Assembly (NCBI GenBank): GCA_000432735.1
Contig: FR887738.1
Location: forward strand, 1 to 59,511
Direction of reading: 5' to 3'
DNA from: Bacteroides sp. CAG:443
Lineage (GTDB): Bacteria > Bacteroidota > Bacteroidia > Bacteroidales > Bacteroidaceae
DNA length: 59,511 nt
Part shown: one piece after another, positions 24,271 to 32,842 of the stretch
Layout: every line of letters begins with the position of its first letter
Numbering within the stretch: position 1 is the stretch's first letter
Position numbers and translations under genes: made by a program
Notes under the pieces: generated by a model
The model's database searches: none
The model's input: the letters and a program-made list of their open reading frames with translations, nothing else
What the model was told of the DNA's origin: nothing

Positions 24271-25611
24271 ATGAAAAAAGAATATATCGTATATAAACTT
24301 TCGGAGTGTGCCAAGCAGGCATGCCGGATAGACAATGAGCTTTTCACGAAATACAACGTGAAGCGTGGATTGCGTAATGAAGATGGAACGGGTGTTCTCG
24401 TTGGACTGACTAAGATTGGTAACGTTGTAGGATATGAACGTACGGAAAACGGACTGAAGCCTATACCCGGAAAGCTGTTTTACAGAGGATATGATCTGGA
24501 CGACATTGCTCACGCTCTGCTGAGAGAAAAACGTTTCGGCTTCGAGGAGGTTGCCTACCTGTTGCTTTCGGGAGAACTGCCCGACAGCGAGCAACTAGAT
24601 GCTTTCAAAGAGCTGATAAACGACAATATGCCGCTCGACAAGAAGACAACCATGAATATCATCGACCTGGAGGGACAGAACATCATGAATATTCTGGCAC
24701 GAAGTGTGCTCGAGATGTATACTTTCGATCCCAATCCGGACGATATTTCACGCGATAACCTGATGCGTCAGTCTATCGAACTGATATCGAAGTTCCCTAC
24801 CATTATTGCTTATGCGTACAATATCTATCGTCATAGTATTCATGGACGTTCGCTTCATATCCGTCATCCGCACGAAAACCTGTCGATAGCCGAGAACTTC
24901 CTTTACATGATAAAGAGAGACTATACACCGCTGGAGGCTCGTATGCTCGATTTGCTGCTGGTACTTCAGGCAGAACACGGTGGTGGTAACAACTCAACCT
25001 TTACGGTGCGTGTTACCAGCTCTACCCGTACGGATACTTATTCCAGTATTGCGGCAGGCATCGGCTCGTTGAAAGGTCCTTTGCATGGAGGTGCGAATAT
25101 ACAAGTTGTCAAGATGTTCCATCACCTGAAGGAGGTTATCTCCGACTGGACGAACGTAGATGAAATAGATACGTACCTGATGCGTATGTTACGTAAGGAG
25201 GCATACGACGGAAGCGGGCTGATTTATGGTATCGGACATGCTGTTTATACCATTTCCGACCCTCGTGCTGTACTTCTGAAGGAGCTGGCAAGTGAACTGG
25301 TTGCCGAGAAGGGATGCGAAAAAGAATTCGCTTTCCTCGAACTGCTGGAGCAGCGTGCCATTGAATGCTTCAAGAAAGTGAAGGGTACAAAGAAGCAGGT
25401 TTGCTCGAACGTCGATTTCTATTCGGGTTTTATCTACGAGATGATGGGACTTCCGATGGAGATTTATACACCGCTCTTTGCCATGGCCCGTATCGTAGGA
25501 TGGACGGCACACCGTATAGAGGAGTTGAATTTCGAGGGACGTCGTATCATTCGTCCGGCATACAAGAATGTGCTTGAAGAGGTAGGATATGTTCCTATAA
25601 CAGACCGATAA
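24271..25611 (+). CDS. gltA: Citrate synthase
   Basis: Condenses acetyl-CoA and oxaloacetate to citrate. The protein is 446 residues. The catalytic residues are His in LKGPLHGGAN, His in GIGHAVYTISDPR and Asp in NVDFYSGFIYEMMGLP, the three residues expected for the family. The N-terminal ~50 residues form an extension before the conserved ITKIGNVVGYE region. It is the last gene of the acn-icd-gltA operon, 18 bases after icd, and is followed by a strong terminator. Confidence 0.95.
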   Translation: MKKEYIVYKLSECAKQACRIDNELFTKYNVKRGLRNEDGTGVLVGLTKIGNVVGYERTENGLKPIPGKLFYRGYDLDDIAHALLREKRFGFEEVAYLLLSGELPDSEQLDAFKELINDNMPLDKKTTMNIIDLEGQNIMNILARSVLEMYTFDPNPDDISRDNLMRQSIELISKFPTIIAYAYNIYRHSIHGRSLHIRHPHENLSIAENFLYMIKRDYTPLEARMLDLLLVLQAEHGGGNNSTFTVRVTSSTRTDTYSSIAAGIGSLKGPLHGGANIQVVKMFHHLKEVISDWTNVDEIDTYLMRMLRKEAYDGSGLIYGIGHAVYTISDPRAVLLKELASELVAEKGCEKEFAFLELLEQRAIECFKKVKGTKKQVCSNVDFYSGFIYEMMGLPMEIYTPLFAMARIVGWTAHRIEELNFEGRRIIRPAYKNVLEEVGYVPITDR

Positions 25612-25647
25612 GATTGGTTTTTGATAATATATTTTATTCAGAATAAT

Positions 25648-25696
25648 AACTGCCTGGATTTGCGTTGGTAAGAAGCGAAGATCCAGGCAGTTTTTT
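25648..25696 (+). terminator. Terminator of the acn-icd-gltA operon
   Basis: AACTGCCTGGAT (25648-25659) pairs perfectly with ATCCAGGCAGTT (25681-25692), followed by TTTT. Confidence 0.88.
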
Positions 25697-25734
25697 ATTT
25701 GCTCACTTTTGTGATGTAAAACATATTTAAAGGA

Positions 25735-25766
25735 TTGTATACCAGTGATTTTTTTAATTACCTTTA
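25735..25766 (+). promoter_or_regulatory. Promoter of the GH95 fucosidase gene
   Basis: TTG (25735-25737), a 21-base spacer and TACCTTTA (25759-25766; seven of eight consensus positions if G is expected last), 28 bases before the ATG. Confidence 0.5.
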
Positions 25767-25794
25767 TCGTCGTAAATACAATAACTAAATCTAT

Positions 25795-28260
25795 ATGAAA
25801 AAACATTTGTTATTAGTGGGAACATGTATCTGCATCATGTTTCCGGCACAAGCACAAAATTTGAAGCTGTGGTATCAGCAACCGGCAAAAACGTGGGTAG
25901 AGGCACTGCCCGTAGGAAACTCTTCGATGGGGGCAATGGTATATGGAGGAACTTCGCACGAGGAATTGCAGTTGAATGAAGAAACGCTTTGGGGAGGCGG
26001 ACCGTACAGAAACGACAATCCGAAAGCACTGGAAAGTCTGAATGAGGTACGCAAGCTGATTTTTGCAGGAAAGACAATGGACGCACAGAACTTGATTGAC
26101 CAGACATTTTATACGGGGCGGAATGGTATGCCTTATCAGACAATCGGGAGTTTGGTGATTGAAACACCGGGACATGAAAAAGCGGTAAATTACTATCGTG
26201 ACCTCGATTTGGAGCGGGCCGTAGCAACGACTCGTTATCAGGTAGACGGGGTGAATTTTCAGCGTGAGGTGTTTGCTTCTTTTCCCGACCGTGTGATTAT
26301 TGTCCGTTTCACTGCCGACCAGCCGGGTAAGTTGAATTTTAAGGTCGGATATACTTCTCCGTTGCAAAGTAAGGTGAGAAAACAAGGGAAAAAGCTGATC
26401 CTTCGCGGCAAAGGAGGCGATCATGAAGGAGTGAAAGGAGTGATAGAAGTTGAAACCCAGAGTCAGGTGGTTGCCGAAGGTGGTAAAGTTTCTCTGACGG
26501 ATGAGGCTATTTCTGTGGAGCAGGCTACATCGGCTACCTTGTATATAGCTGCTGCAACCAATTTTATCAATTATCACGATGTAACAGGAAATGAAAGTAA
26601 AAAGGCTTCGGCTTTGCTGGCTGGTGCCATGAAGCGGGACTATCCTTCGGCATTGAAAGCACATACAGACTATTATCAGTCGCAGTTTAATCGGGTTTCG
26701 CTTTCTCTGAAAGGGGGAGATCGGAAAGCAGCCAGACAGGAAACCGTCAAGCGTATAGCCGGTTTCAGCCGCGGAAATGATCCTGAACTGGCTGCACTAA
26801 TGTTTCAGTATGGTCGTTATCTGTTGATTTCTTCTTCACAACCAGGAGGACAGCCTGCCAATTTGCAAGGTATTTGGAATTATCAGCTGAATGCTCCGTG
26901 GGATGGAAAGTATACAATCAATATCAATACCGAGATGAATTACTGGCCGGCAGAGGTTACCAATCTGTCGGAAACTCATGAACCTTTGTTTCACTTGATA
27001 CAGGATTTGGCTGTGACCGGACGTGAAACAGCGCGTACAATGTATGGCTGCGATGGCTGGGTGGCTCATCATAATACGGATATTTGGCGCATTACCGGTC
27101 CGGTAGATAAGGCTTTCTATGGTACATGGCCGGTAGGTGGTGCCTGGTTGACTACTCATTTGTGGGAACATTATTTATACACCGGCGATAAAGATTTCTT
27201 GAAACAATCTTATCCGGCCATGAAAGGGGCAGCCGATTTCTTTCTGGACTATATGATACCTCATCCTGAATATGGATGGAAGGTAACGGCACCTTCGATG
27301 TCTCCCGAACATGGTCCGAATGGAGAAAATACGAAAAAAGCCTCTACCATCGTTTCGGGTTGTACCATGGATAACCAGATTATTTTTGATGTATTGAGTC
27401 ATACGCTGGCGGCTTCTGAAATTCTAGGCTATCCGGCAGCCTACAGAGATTCGTTGAGGACATTGCTTTCCGAGATGGCTCCGATGCAGATAGGAAGATA
27501 TAATCAGTTGCAGGAATGGCTGGAGGACTTGGATGATCCTAAAGACGGGCATCGGCATGTATCACATGCTTATGGTTTGTTCCCCAGCAATCAGATTTCT
27601 CCGTTCACTCATCCGCTGCTTTTTCAGGCCGTTAAAAATACGTTGTTGCAGCGTGGAGACAAGGCTACGGGATGGTCTATCGGATGGAAAATTAATTTAT
27701 GGGCACGTCTGCTCGATGGTAATCACGCATATAAAATGATTTCTAATTTATTGGTATTGCTTCCCAACGATGAGGTGAAGGATAAATATCCGGAAGGACG
27801 GACCTATCCTAATTTGTTTGATGCACACCCTCCTTTCCAAATAGATGGAAACTTCGGTTTTACAGCTGGAGTGGCGGAAATGTTGTTGCAGAGTCACGAT
27901 GGAGCCGTGCACTTGCTTCCTGCACTGCCGGATGCATGGGCTGAGGGAAGTGTGAAAGGGCTGGTTGCCCGTGGAGGCTTTGTTGTCGACATGGACTGGG
28001 ATGGTGCTCAGCTGAGTGCTGCCAAAATTCACTCTCGCTTGGGAGGTAATTTACGACTACGTTCGTATGTGCCGTTGAAAGGGGAAGGGCTGAAACCTGC
28101 ATCGGGAAAGAATCCTAACCCATTGTTCGTACAAGCTAAGATAAAGGAACCACTGGTGTCTGAGGAAATCAATCCGCAGTATCCTATCATCCCCAAAGTA
28201 TATGAGTACGATTTGGCGACGGAGGCTGGAAAGGATTATGAGATAACAAGAGGTATGTAG
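25795..28260 (+). CDS. GH95 alpha-L-fucosidase
   Basis: An 821-residue inverting glycosidase. GH95 mostly removes alpha-1,2-linked fucose from host glycans such as mucin O-glycans and milk oligosaccharides; some members act on L-galactose. A type I signal peptide (cut near AQA-QNL) indicates the periplasm. The N-terminal beta-domain starts with WYQQPAKTWVEALPVGN. In the (alpha/alpha)6 barrel the catalytic Asn pair is in INTEMNYWPAE, the general acid Glu in LQEWLEDLDDP, and the late Asp in FQIDGNFGFTAG. It is transcribed alone, with its own promoter. Confidence 0.93.
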   Translation: MKKHLLLVGTCICIMFPAQAQNLKLWYQQPAKTWVEALPVGNSSMGAMVYGGTSHEELQLNEETLWGGGPYRNDNPKALESLNEVRKLIFAGKTMDAQNLIDQTFYTGRNGMPYQTIGSLVIETPGHEKAVNYYRDLDLERAVATTRYQVDGVNFQREVFASFPDRVIIVRFTADQPGKLNFKVGYTSPLQSKVRKQGKKLILRGKGGDHEGVKGVIEVETQSQVVAEGGKVSLTDEAISVEQATSATLYIAAATNFINYHDVTGNESKKASALLAGAMKRDYPSALKAHTDYYQSQFNRVSLSLKGGDRKAARQETVKRIAGFSRGNDPELAALMFQYGRYLLISSSQPGGQPANLQGIWNYQLNAPWDGKYTININTEMNYWPAEVTNLSETHEPLFHLIQDLAVTGRETARTMYGCDGWVAHHNTDIWRITGPVDKAFYGTWPVGGAWLTTHLWEHYLYTGDKDFLKQSYPAMKGAADFFLDYMIPHPEYGWKVTAPSMSPEHGPNGENTKKASTIVSGCTMDNQIIFDVLSHTLAASEILGYPAAYRDSLRTLLSEMAPMQIGRYNQLQEWLEDLDDPKDGHRHVSHAYGLFPSNQISPFTHPLLFQAVKNTLLQRGDKATGWSIGWKINLWARLLDGNHAYKMISNLLVLLPNDEVKDKYPEGRTYPNLFDAHPPFQIDGNFGFTAGVAEMLLQSHDGAVHLLPALPDAWAEGSVKGLVARGGFVVDMDWDGAQLSAAKIHSRLGGNLRLRSYVPLKGEGLKPASGKNPNPLFVQAKIKEPLVSEEINPQYPIIPKVYEYDLATEAGKDYEITRGM

Positions 28261-28625
28261 TTGGTTATGAATACTTCTCGGATATTGTTATAAGAGATGT
28301 CCGCGAAGTTTCTTTGGGGTGTGGTGTCATTTCCCAAAGAAGGTACTCGTATTATGGTCATTTTTTGTACAAAAAAATTTTTTGTTTGTACAAATTTTCC
28401 GAAAACATGCAGGGGTTTTTTCTGAATCGTCTGTACAAATAGATGAAATGACCTTGCTTTCCGATAGATGGTAAGCAGGCTTTAGGAAAAATCGATTGTT
28501 TAAGTTGTATGGTGAGAACTGACAACATACATTGATACTTCGTGATATATCGATAAATGAAACAAGCTCCGGATGGGTGACTGGTAACCGATACGATTAC
28601 TTTCACCATCCGGAGCTTGTTTTTC
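28261..28625. other. Intergenic stretch between convergent fucosidase and folB genes
   Basis: No convincing gene. It contains a hairpin TTCTTTGGG/CCCAAAGAA (28310-28318 and 28333-28341), a pair of TTTGTACAAA palindromes (28364-28394), a half-related CTGTACAAAT at 28431-28440, and the folB-side terminator (28561-28626). Confidence 0.65.
28364..28394. promoter_or_regulatory. Paired TTTGTACAAA palindromes, 21 bp apart (copy 1)
   Basis: Two identical 10-bp palindromes at 28364-28373 and 28385-28394, separated by 11 bases, so their centres lie two helical turns apart. The same arrangement is at 38081-38111. This looks like a tandem operator for a dimeric regulator, although this copy lies between convergent genes. 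Confidence 0.5.
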
Positions 28626-28626
28626 T
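28561..28626. terminator. Terminator at the end of nrdJ-folB
   Basis: AACAAGCTCCGGATGG (28561-28576) pairs perfectly with CCATCCGGAGCTTGTT (28606-28621), 16 bp, with further T residues on the right and a long loop. It can act in both directions. Confidence 0.8.
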
Positions 28627-28997
28627 TATCTGAGGTAAGTGACTTCTACGCCCACCCGAGAGCAATCGGCTCCCATCGGAGGATTCTGCTTGTAAAGAGC
28701 GATATCAACTTTGCTGATTGTTGGAAAATCGTCCAGCAGCCTCCTGGCTATTCTCCAGGCCACATGTTCCAGCAGTTGGGAAGGAATCTCCATCTCCTTT
28801 TTCACAGCGTTGAAAACTTCCGCATAGTTGACGGTACCTTCCAGCCGGTCGGTTTCCGCCGCTTGTGTGAAGTCTGTCTTCAAGCGCAAGTCGATGGTGT
28901 ATTCTGCACCCACCTGATTTTCCTGAGGAAGCACACCGTGATAAGCATACAGCTTCAGGCCTTTCAGGTGGATATACATGTTTGCTGTCGGTTTCAT
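28626..28997 (-). CDS. folB: Dihydroneopterin aldolase
   Basis: A 123-residue FolB that cleaves or epimerises dihydroneopterin in folate synthesis. The typical start of the fold, LKGLKLYAYHGVLPQE, carries the active-site Glu/Tyr region. The catalytic Lys is expected in the VDIALYKQNPP strand near residue 100, and NYAEVFNAVKKEM marks the middle helix. An alternative start is Met7 (28979). It lies four bases after nrdJ, so they form one transcript, although the functions differ (folate and dNTP synthesis). Confidence 0.9.
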   Translation of the reverse strand: MKPTANMYIHLKGLKLYAYHGVLPQENQVGAEYTIDLRLKTDFTQAAETDRLEGTVNYAEVFNAVKKEMEIPSQLLEHVAWRIARRLLDDFPTISKVDIALYKQNPPMGADCSRVGVEVTYLR

Positions 28998-29001
28998 AAG
29001 A

Positions 29002-31548
29002 TTATCCGCAACGAGAAGTTCCGCAAGTCTTACAGATCAGACAGCCCTCCTGATAAACCAAGGTTTCGTGTCCGCAGTTAGGACATTTCATACCTTTGGC
29101 TTCGGTTCCGTCTTGTACATATTTCTTCAGTGCACGCTGTACACCGTTCTTCCATGTATTGATGTTTTCACTGTCGAGCTGCAAAGAGCTAACCAGCTTG
29201 ATAACCTGTTCGATAGGCATACGGTAACGTAACACGCCTGAAATCAGTTTGGCATAGTTCCAGTATTCCTTGTTGAACTTTTCAGACAGACCTTCGATCG
29301 TCATCTTGTAGCCTCGCTTGTTCTCGAACTGGAAGTCGTAGTGCTTGGTTCCGTCTTCGTCGTAACTCTTGATGATACGTCCCGAAGTAACGGATTTTGG
29401 CAGTACGATACCTTCTTCGTCGTCTTGCAAACCGGTGAATATCTCATAAGGATGACCGTCCAGCAGTCCGACGAAAGCTACCCATTTTTCTTTGTTGTTC
29501 TGGAAACGGACAACATCTGCTTCCAGTACACGCGGACGTACTTCCGTTATCTGAGGCGGTTTGCAGTGGCAGTCGTCTTCTTTCGGAGCATCTTTTTTCT
29601 TCTGAGTCGAGATAAGCACTCCTGCACGTGAACCGTCGCGATATACAGTACAGCCTTTACATCCCGAACGCCATGCTTCTACATATAGACGGTTTACCAG
29701 CTCTTCGTCGACTGAATTCGGCAAGTTGATGGTAACGCTGATAGAATGGTCTACCCATTTCTGAATACGTCCTTGCATCTTGACCTTCATCAGCCAGTCT
29801 ACATCGTTCGATGTTGCTTTATAATAAGGAGATTTGGCAACCAGCTCGTCTATTTCTTCTTGGGTATAGTGCTTGTCCGGATCGTATCCGTTGACTTTCA
29901 TCCAGGTGAGGAACTTGTGATGGAATACAATGTACTCTTCAAAAGCATCTCCTGTTTCGTCTACAAAGTCAATGTGTACATTGGCATCATTCGGATTTAC
30001 TTTACGGCGGCGCTTGTATACCGGCATGAATACCGGTTCGATTCCTGAAGTCGTTTGAGTCATCAGACTGGTTGTTCCAGTAGGAGCGATGGTCAGACAC
30101 GCGATGTTGCGGCGACCGTATTTCTTCATTTCCTCGTACAGTTCCGGATCAGCATCCTTTATACGATTGATAAACGGATTGTTTGCTTCACGTGCAGCAT
30201 CGTATATCTCGAAAGCTCCACGTTCTTTTGCCATGTTGACAGAAGAACGATATGCCTCGATTGCAATGGTCTTATGAACTTTTTCAGAGAATTCGGTAGC
30301 TTCTTCTGTACCGTAACGCAGTCCCATGGCAGCCAGCATATCGCCTTCGGCTGTAATACCTACTCCTGTACGACGTCCTAAGCCAGATTTGCGGTAAATC
30401 TTTTCCCACAAGTGACGCTCAGTTCCCTTTACTTCTTCGCTTTCCGGGTCTGAATCGATCTTTTCCATGATTTTTTCAATCTTTTCAAGTTCCAGATCGA
30501 TAATGTCGTCCATGATACGCTGTGCCAATGCTACATGTTTCTTGAACAGCTCAAAGTCGAAATAAGCTTCCGGAGTAAACGGATTTACTACATACGAATA
30601 AAGATTGATGGCCAGCAATCGGCAAGAATCGTACGGACACAAAGGAATTTCACCACATGGGTTAGTTGAAACCGTACGGAATCCCAGGTCTGCATAACAG
30701 TCGGGTACCGATTCGCGTATGATGGTATCCCAGAACAAAACGCCTGGTTCTGCTGATTTCCATGCATTGTGTACAATCTTTTTCCACAAAGCTGAGGCAT
30801 CGATTTCCTTTTTGACTTGTGGATTATCCGAATCAATAGGGAATTGCTGGGTATAAGTACGATTTTCTACAGCTGCTTGCATGAATTCATCGTCCAGCTT
30901 TACAGAAACATTCGCTCCTGTAACCTTTCCTTCAGTCATTTTGGCATCGATAAATGCTTCGGAATCCGGATGCTTGATTGAAACGCTAAGCATCAATGCA
31001 CCGCGACGTCCGTCCTGAGCAACTTCACGAGTCGAGTTTGAATAACGTTCCATGAAAGGAACCAGACCTGTAGAAGTCAGTGCGGAATTCTTGACCGGAG
31101 AACCTTTCGGGCGGATGTGTGAAAGGTCATGACCTACGCCTCCACGACGTTTCATCAGTTGTACCTGTTCTTCATCGATGCGGATGATTGCACCATAAGA
31201 GTCAGCCGATCCGTCCAGACCGATAACAAAACAGTTAGATAAAGAAGCTACTTGATAATCATTCCCGATACCTGTCATCGGACTTCCTTGAGGAATGATG
31301 TACTTAAAGTGATCAAGCAATCCAAAAAGTTCTTCCGAACTGAGAGCATTAGGATATTTTGCCTCGATACGGGCTACCTCATTAGCTATACGCCAATGCA
31401 TATCCTCAGGAGATTTTTCGTAAATGTTTCCAAAGGAATCTTTTACTGCATACTTGTTTACCCACACGCGAGCGGCAAGTTCATCCCCATTAAAATACTG
31501 TAACGATGCCTTGTAAGCTTCGTCATAGCTATACGTTTGTTTTTCCAC
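29002..31548 (-). CDS. nrdJ: Adenosylcobalamin-dependent (class II) ribonucleotide reductase
   Basis: Makes deoxynucleotides using a B12-generated thiyl radical and needs no oxygen. The protein is 848 residues. The radical-site N-x-C-x-E motif is NPCGEIPLC. IAPTGTTSLMTQTTSGIEP and the phosphate-binding loop region are present. The C-terminus is a cysteine-rich zinc-ribbon-like tail (CPNCGHE, CLICKTCG) as in NrdJ proteins. The start MEKQTYSYDEAYK is preceded by a good promoter. I looked for a cobalamin riboswitch in the short leader and saw none, so B12 control at RNA level is unlikely here. Confidence 0.95.
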   Translation of the reverse strand: MEKQTYSYDEAYKASLQYFNGDELAARVWVNKYAVKDSFGNIYEKSPEDMHWRIANEVARIEAKYPNALSSEELFGLLDHFKYIIPQGSPMTGIGNDYQVASLSNCFVIGLDGSADSYGAIIRIDEEQVQLMKRRGGVGHDLSHIRPKGSPVKNSALTSTGLVPFMERYSNSTREVAQDGRRGALMLSVSIKHPDSEAFIDAKMTEGKVTGANVSVKLDDEFMQAAVENRTYTQQFPIDSDNPQVKKEIDASALWKKIVHNAWKSAEPGVLFWDTIIRESVPDCYADLGFRTVSTNPCGEIPLCPYDSCRLLAINLYSYVVNPFTPEAYFDFELFKKHVALAQRIMDDIIDLELEKIEKIMEKIDSDPESEEVKGTERHLWEKIYRKSGLGRRTGVGITAEGDMLAAMGLRYGTEEATEFSEKVHKTIAIEAYRSSVNMAKERGAFEIYDAAREANNPFINRIKDADPELYEEMKKYGRRNIACLTIAPTGTTSLMTQTTSGIEPVFMPVYKRRRKVNPNDANVHIDFVDETGDAFEEYIVFHHKFLTWMKVNGYDPDKHYTQEEIDELVAKSPYYKATSNDVDWLMKVKMQGRIQKWVDHSISVTINLPNSVDEELVNRLYVEAWRSGCKGCTVYRDGSRAGVLISTQKKKDAPKEDDCHCKPPQITEVRPRVLEADVVRFQNNKEKWVAFVGLLDGHPYEIFTGLQDDEEGIVLPKSVTSGRIIKSYDEDGTKHYDFQFENKRGYKMTIEGLSEKFNKEYWNYAKLISGVLRYRMPIEQVIKLVSSLQLDSENINTWKNGVQRALKKYVQDGTEAKGMKCPNCGHETLVYQEGCLICKTCGTSRCG

Positions 31549-31619
31549 TTTTATATTAATGATATTAGTTTATTATTCTTTTATGTAGGAGTTTCGCTTT
31601 ATCTAATAATAAACTGCTA

Positions 31620-31650
31620 CAAAGCTAAAGATGTTTTTGTGATTTGCAAA
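31620..31650 (-). promoter_or_regulatory. nrdJ promoter
   Basis: On the minus strand, TTTG (plus 31647-31650), a 19-base spacer and TAGCTTTG (plus 31620-31627) match the Bacteroides promoter consensus completely. The leader would be about 65 bases. Confidence 0.78.
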
Positions 31651-31826
31651 ATAAAACAGAAAGAAGTTATCAACAAATTATAAAGTTTTCCGTTTTTAAA
31701 TTGTAATTATTTGATAATTAGCAATGTAACGCTTGGTGTATTCCCTTAAAGTTTACAGTTTTGTATAACTGTTTATTTTGTACGTGTTTATTATATTTTC
31801 ATTGGTATATACTTATTTTTTATTTG

Positions 31827-31834
31827 TATCTTTG
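31827..31834 (+). promoter_or_regulatory. Candidate -7 element for the nitroreductase gene
   Basis: TATCTTTG lies 24 bases before the ATG. A TTG at 31802-31804 is 22 bases upstream, slightly long for the -33. Confidence 0.5.
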
Positions 31835-31857
31835 TAGATAAATTAAAAAAAATAATT

Positions 31858-32598
31858 ATGGACTCTATAAAAAACAGACGTACAATACGTAAATACAAGA
31901 CTCAGGATATCCCTGCTGCTCTTCTGAATGAGATGCTTGAAACAGCTTTTCGTGCTGCGACTATGGGAAATATGCAGTTGTATAGTGTAGTGGTAACTCG
32001 CGATGCGGAAATGAAGGCTAAATTGGCACCTGCCCATTTTAACCAGCCGATGGTTACTTCTGCTCCGGTTGTTCTGACTTTCTGTGCCGATTTCAACCGT
32101 TTCAGCAAATGGTGTCGTCAGCGGAAGGCAGAACCGGGCTACGATAATCTGCTTTCTTTTATGAATGCAATGACCGATGCGTTGCTGGTAACTCAGAATT
32201 TCTGTACGATTGCAGAGGAAAATGGCCTGGGAACTTGTTTTCTGGGAACCACCATTTATAATCCTCATCAGATAATTGATATATTACATTTGCCGGAACT
32301 GGTTGTTCCTGTTGCGACAATAACCGTTGGTTACCCTGACGAATCTCCTGCTCAGCCCGATCGTTTGCCGGTAAAGGGTATTATACACGAAGAAGTTTAT
32401 CATGATTATACACCGGAAGATATAGATGAAATTTTTGCTTATAAAGAATCTCTTCCTGAAAACCGTCAGTTTGTAGAAATCAATCATACCGAGACTTTGG
32501 CGCAGATTTTTACAGATATCCGTTATAAAAAGGCAGACAATGAAGCTATGTCGGATATCTTGAAGAAAACGCTGAAAGCACAGAAATTTGATAAATAA
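31858..32598 (+). CDS. Nitroreductase-family FMN oxidoreductase
   Basis: A 246-residue flavoprotein of the NfsA/NfsB superfamily, transferring electrons from NAD(P)H to quinones, flavins or nitro compounds. The FMN-binding start is IKNRRTIRKYKTQDIP, residues 4-19, and the family GLGTCFLGT stretch lies around residue 124. The C-terminal part (EEVYHDYTPEDIDEIFAYKE) is the extension seen in NfsA-like members. The physiological substrate cannot be told from sequence. It is a single-gene unit ending at a terminator shared with dnaA. Confidence 0.85.
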   Translation: MDSIKNRRTIRKYKTQDIPAALLNEMLETAFRAATMGNMQLYSVVVTRDAEMKAKLAPAHFNQPMVTSAPVVLTFCADFNRFSKWCRQRKAEPGYDNLLSFMNAMTDALLVTQNFCTIAEENGLGTCFLGTTIYNPHQIIDILHLPELVVPVATITVGYPDESPAQPDRLPVKGIIHEEVYHDYTPEDIDEIFAYKESLPENRQFVEINHTETLAQIFTDIRYKKADNEAMSDILKKTLKAQKFDK

Positions 32599-32704
32599 AA
32601 AACATTACTCAGTTTCCAGTCTTGTATTTCTTTTTTCTGTTCTGCGTTGATTGGAAAGTGGAGCAGAGGTTTTAGCACAAGGCTGGGGAAATTTAAAATA
32701 ATAA

Positions 32705-32753
32705 AAATCGCCCTCTCAAAAATTTTATTTGAATTTTAGAGGGCGATTTCTAT
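32705..32753. terminator. Bidirectional terminator between nitroreductase and dnaA
   Basis: AAATCGCCCTCT (32705-32716) pairs with AGAGGGCGATTT (32738-32749), with further AAAATT/AATTTT pairing inside and T-rich flanks. Confidence 0.82.
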
Positions 32754-32842
32754 TTTTATTTGATGATAATCCCGGATGTTGGGAATGTGAATCTTTAGCT
32801 GTAATACATTTCCTTTTTCTTCGGGTACCAATGTTTTCATCT

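Larger units (their letters stand above)
31549..31857. other. 309-base divergent region between nrdJ and a nitroreductase gene
   Basis: AT-rich, with no gene. It carries the nrdJ promoter on the minus strand (31620-31650), one DnaA-box-like TTATCAACA at 31668, and the -7 element TATCTTTG for the nitroreductase gene (31827-31834). Confidence 0.65.

Noticed and set aside
25189..25806. 205-codon minus-strand open frame opposite gltA
   Set aside because: It lies antisense to the well-supported end of citrate synthase and crosses its terminator; composition is that of an antisense shadow.
28358..28609. 83-codon minus-strand open frame between the fucosidase and folB genes
   Set aside because: It starts inside the folB terminator hairpin, has no ribosome-binding site or recognisable family, and covers the palindrome pair.
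31549..31857. Cobalamin riboswitch upstream of the B12-dependent nrdJ
   Set aside because: The nrdJ promoter gives a leader of only about 65 bases, too short for a cobalamin aptamer, and no B12-box-like sequence was seen.
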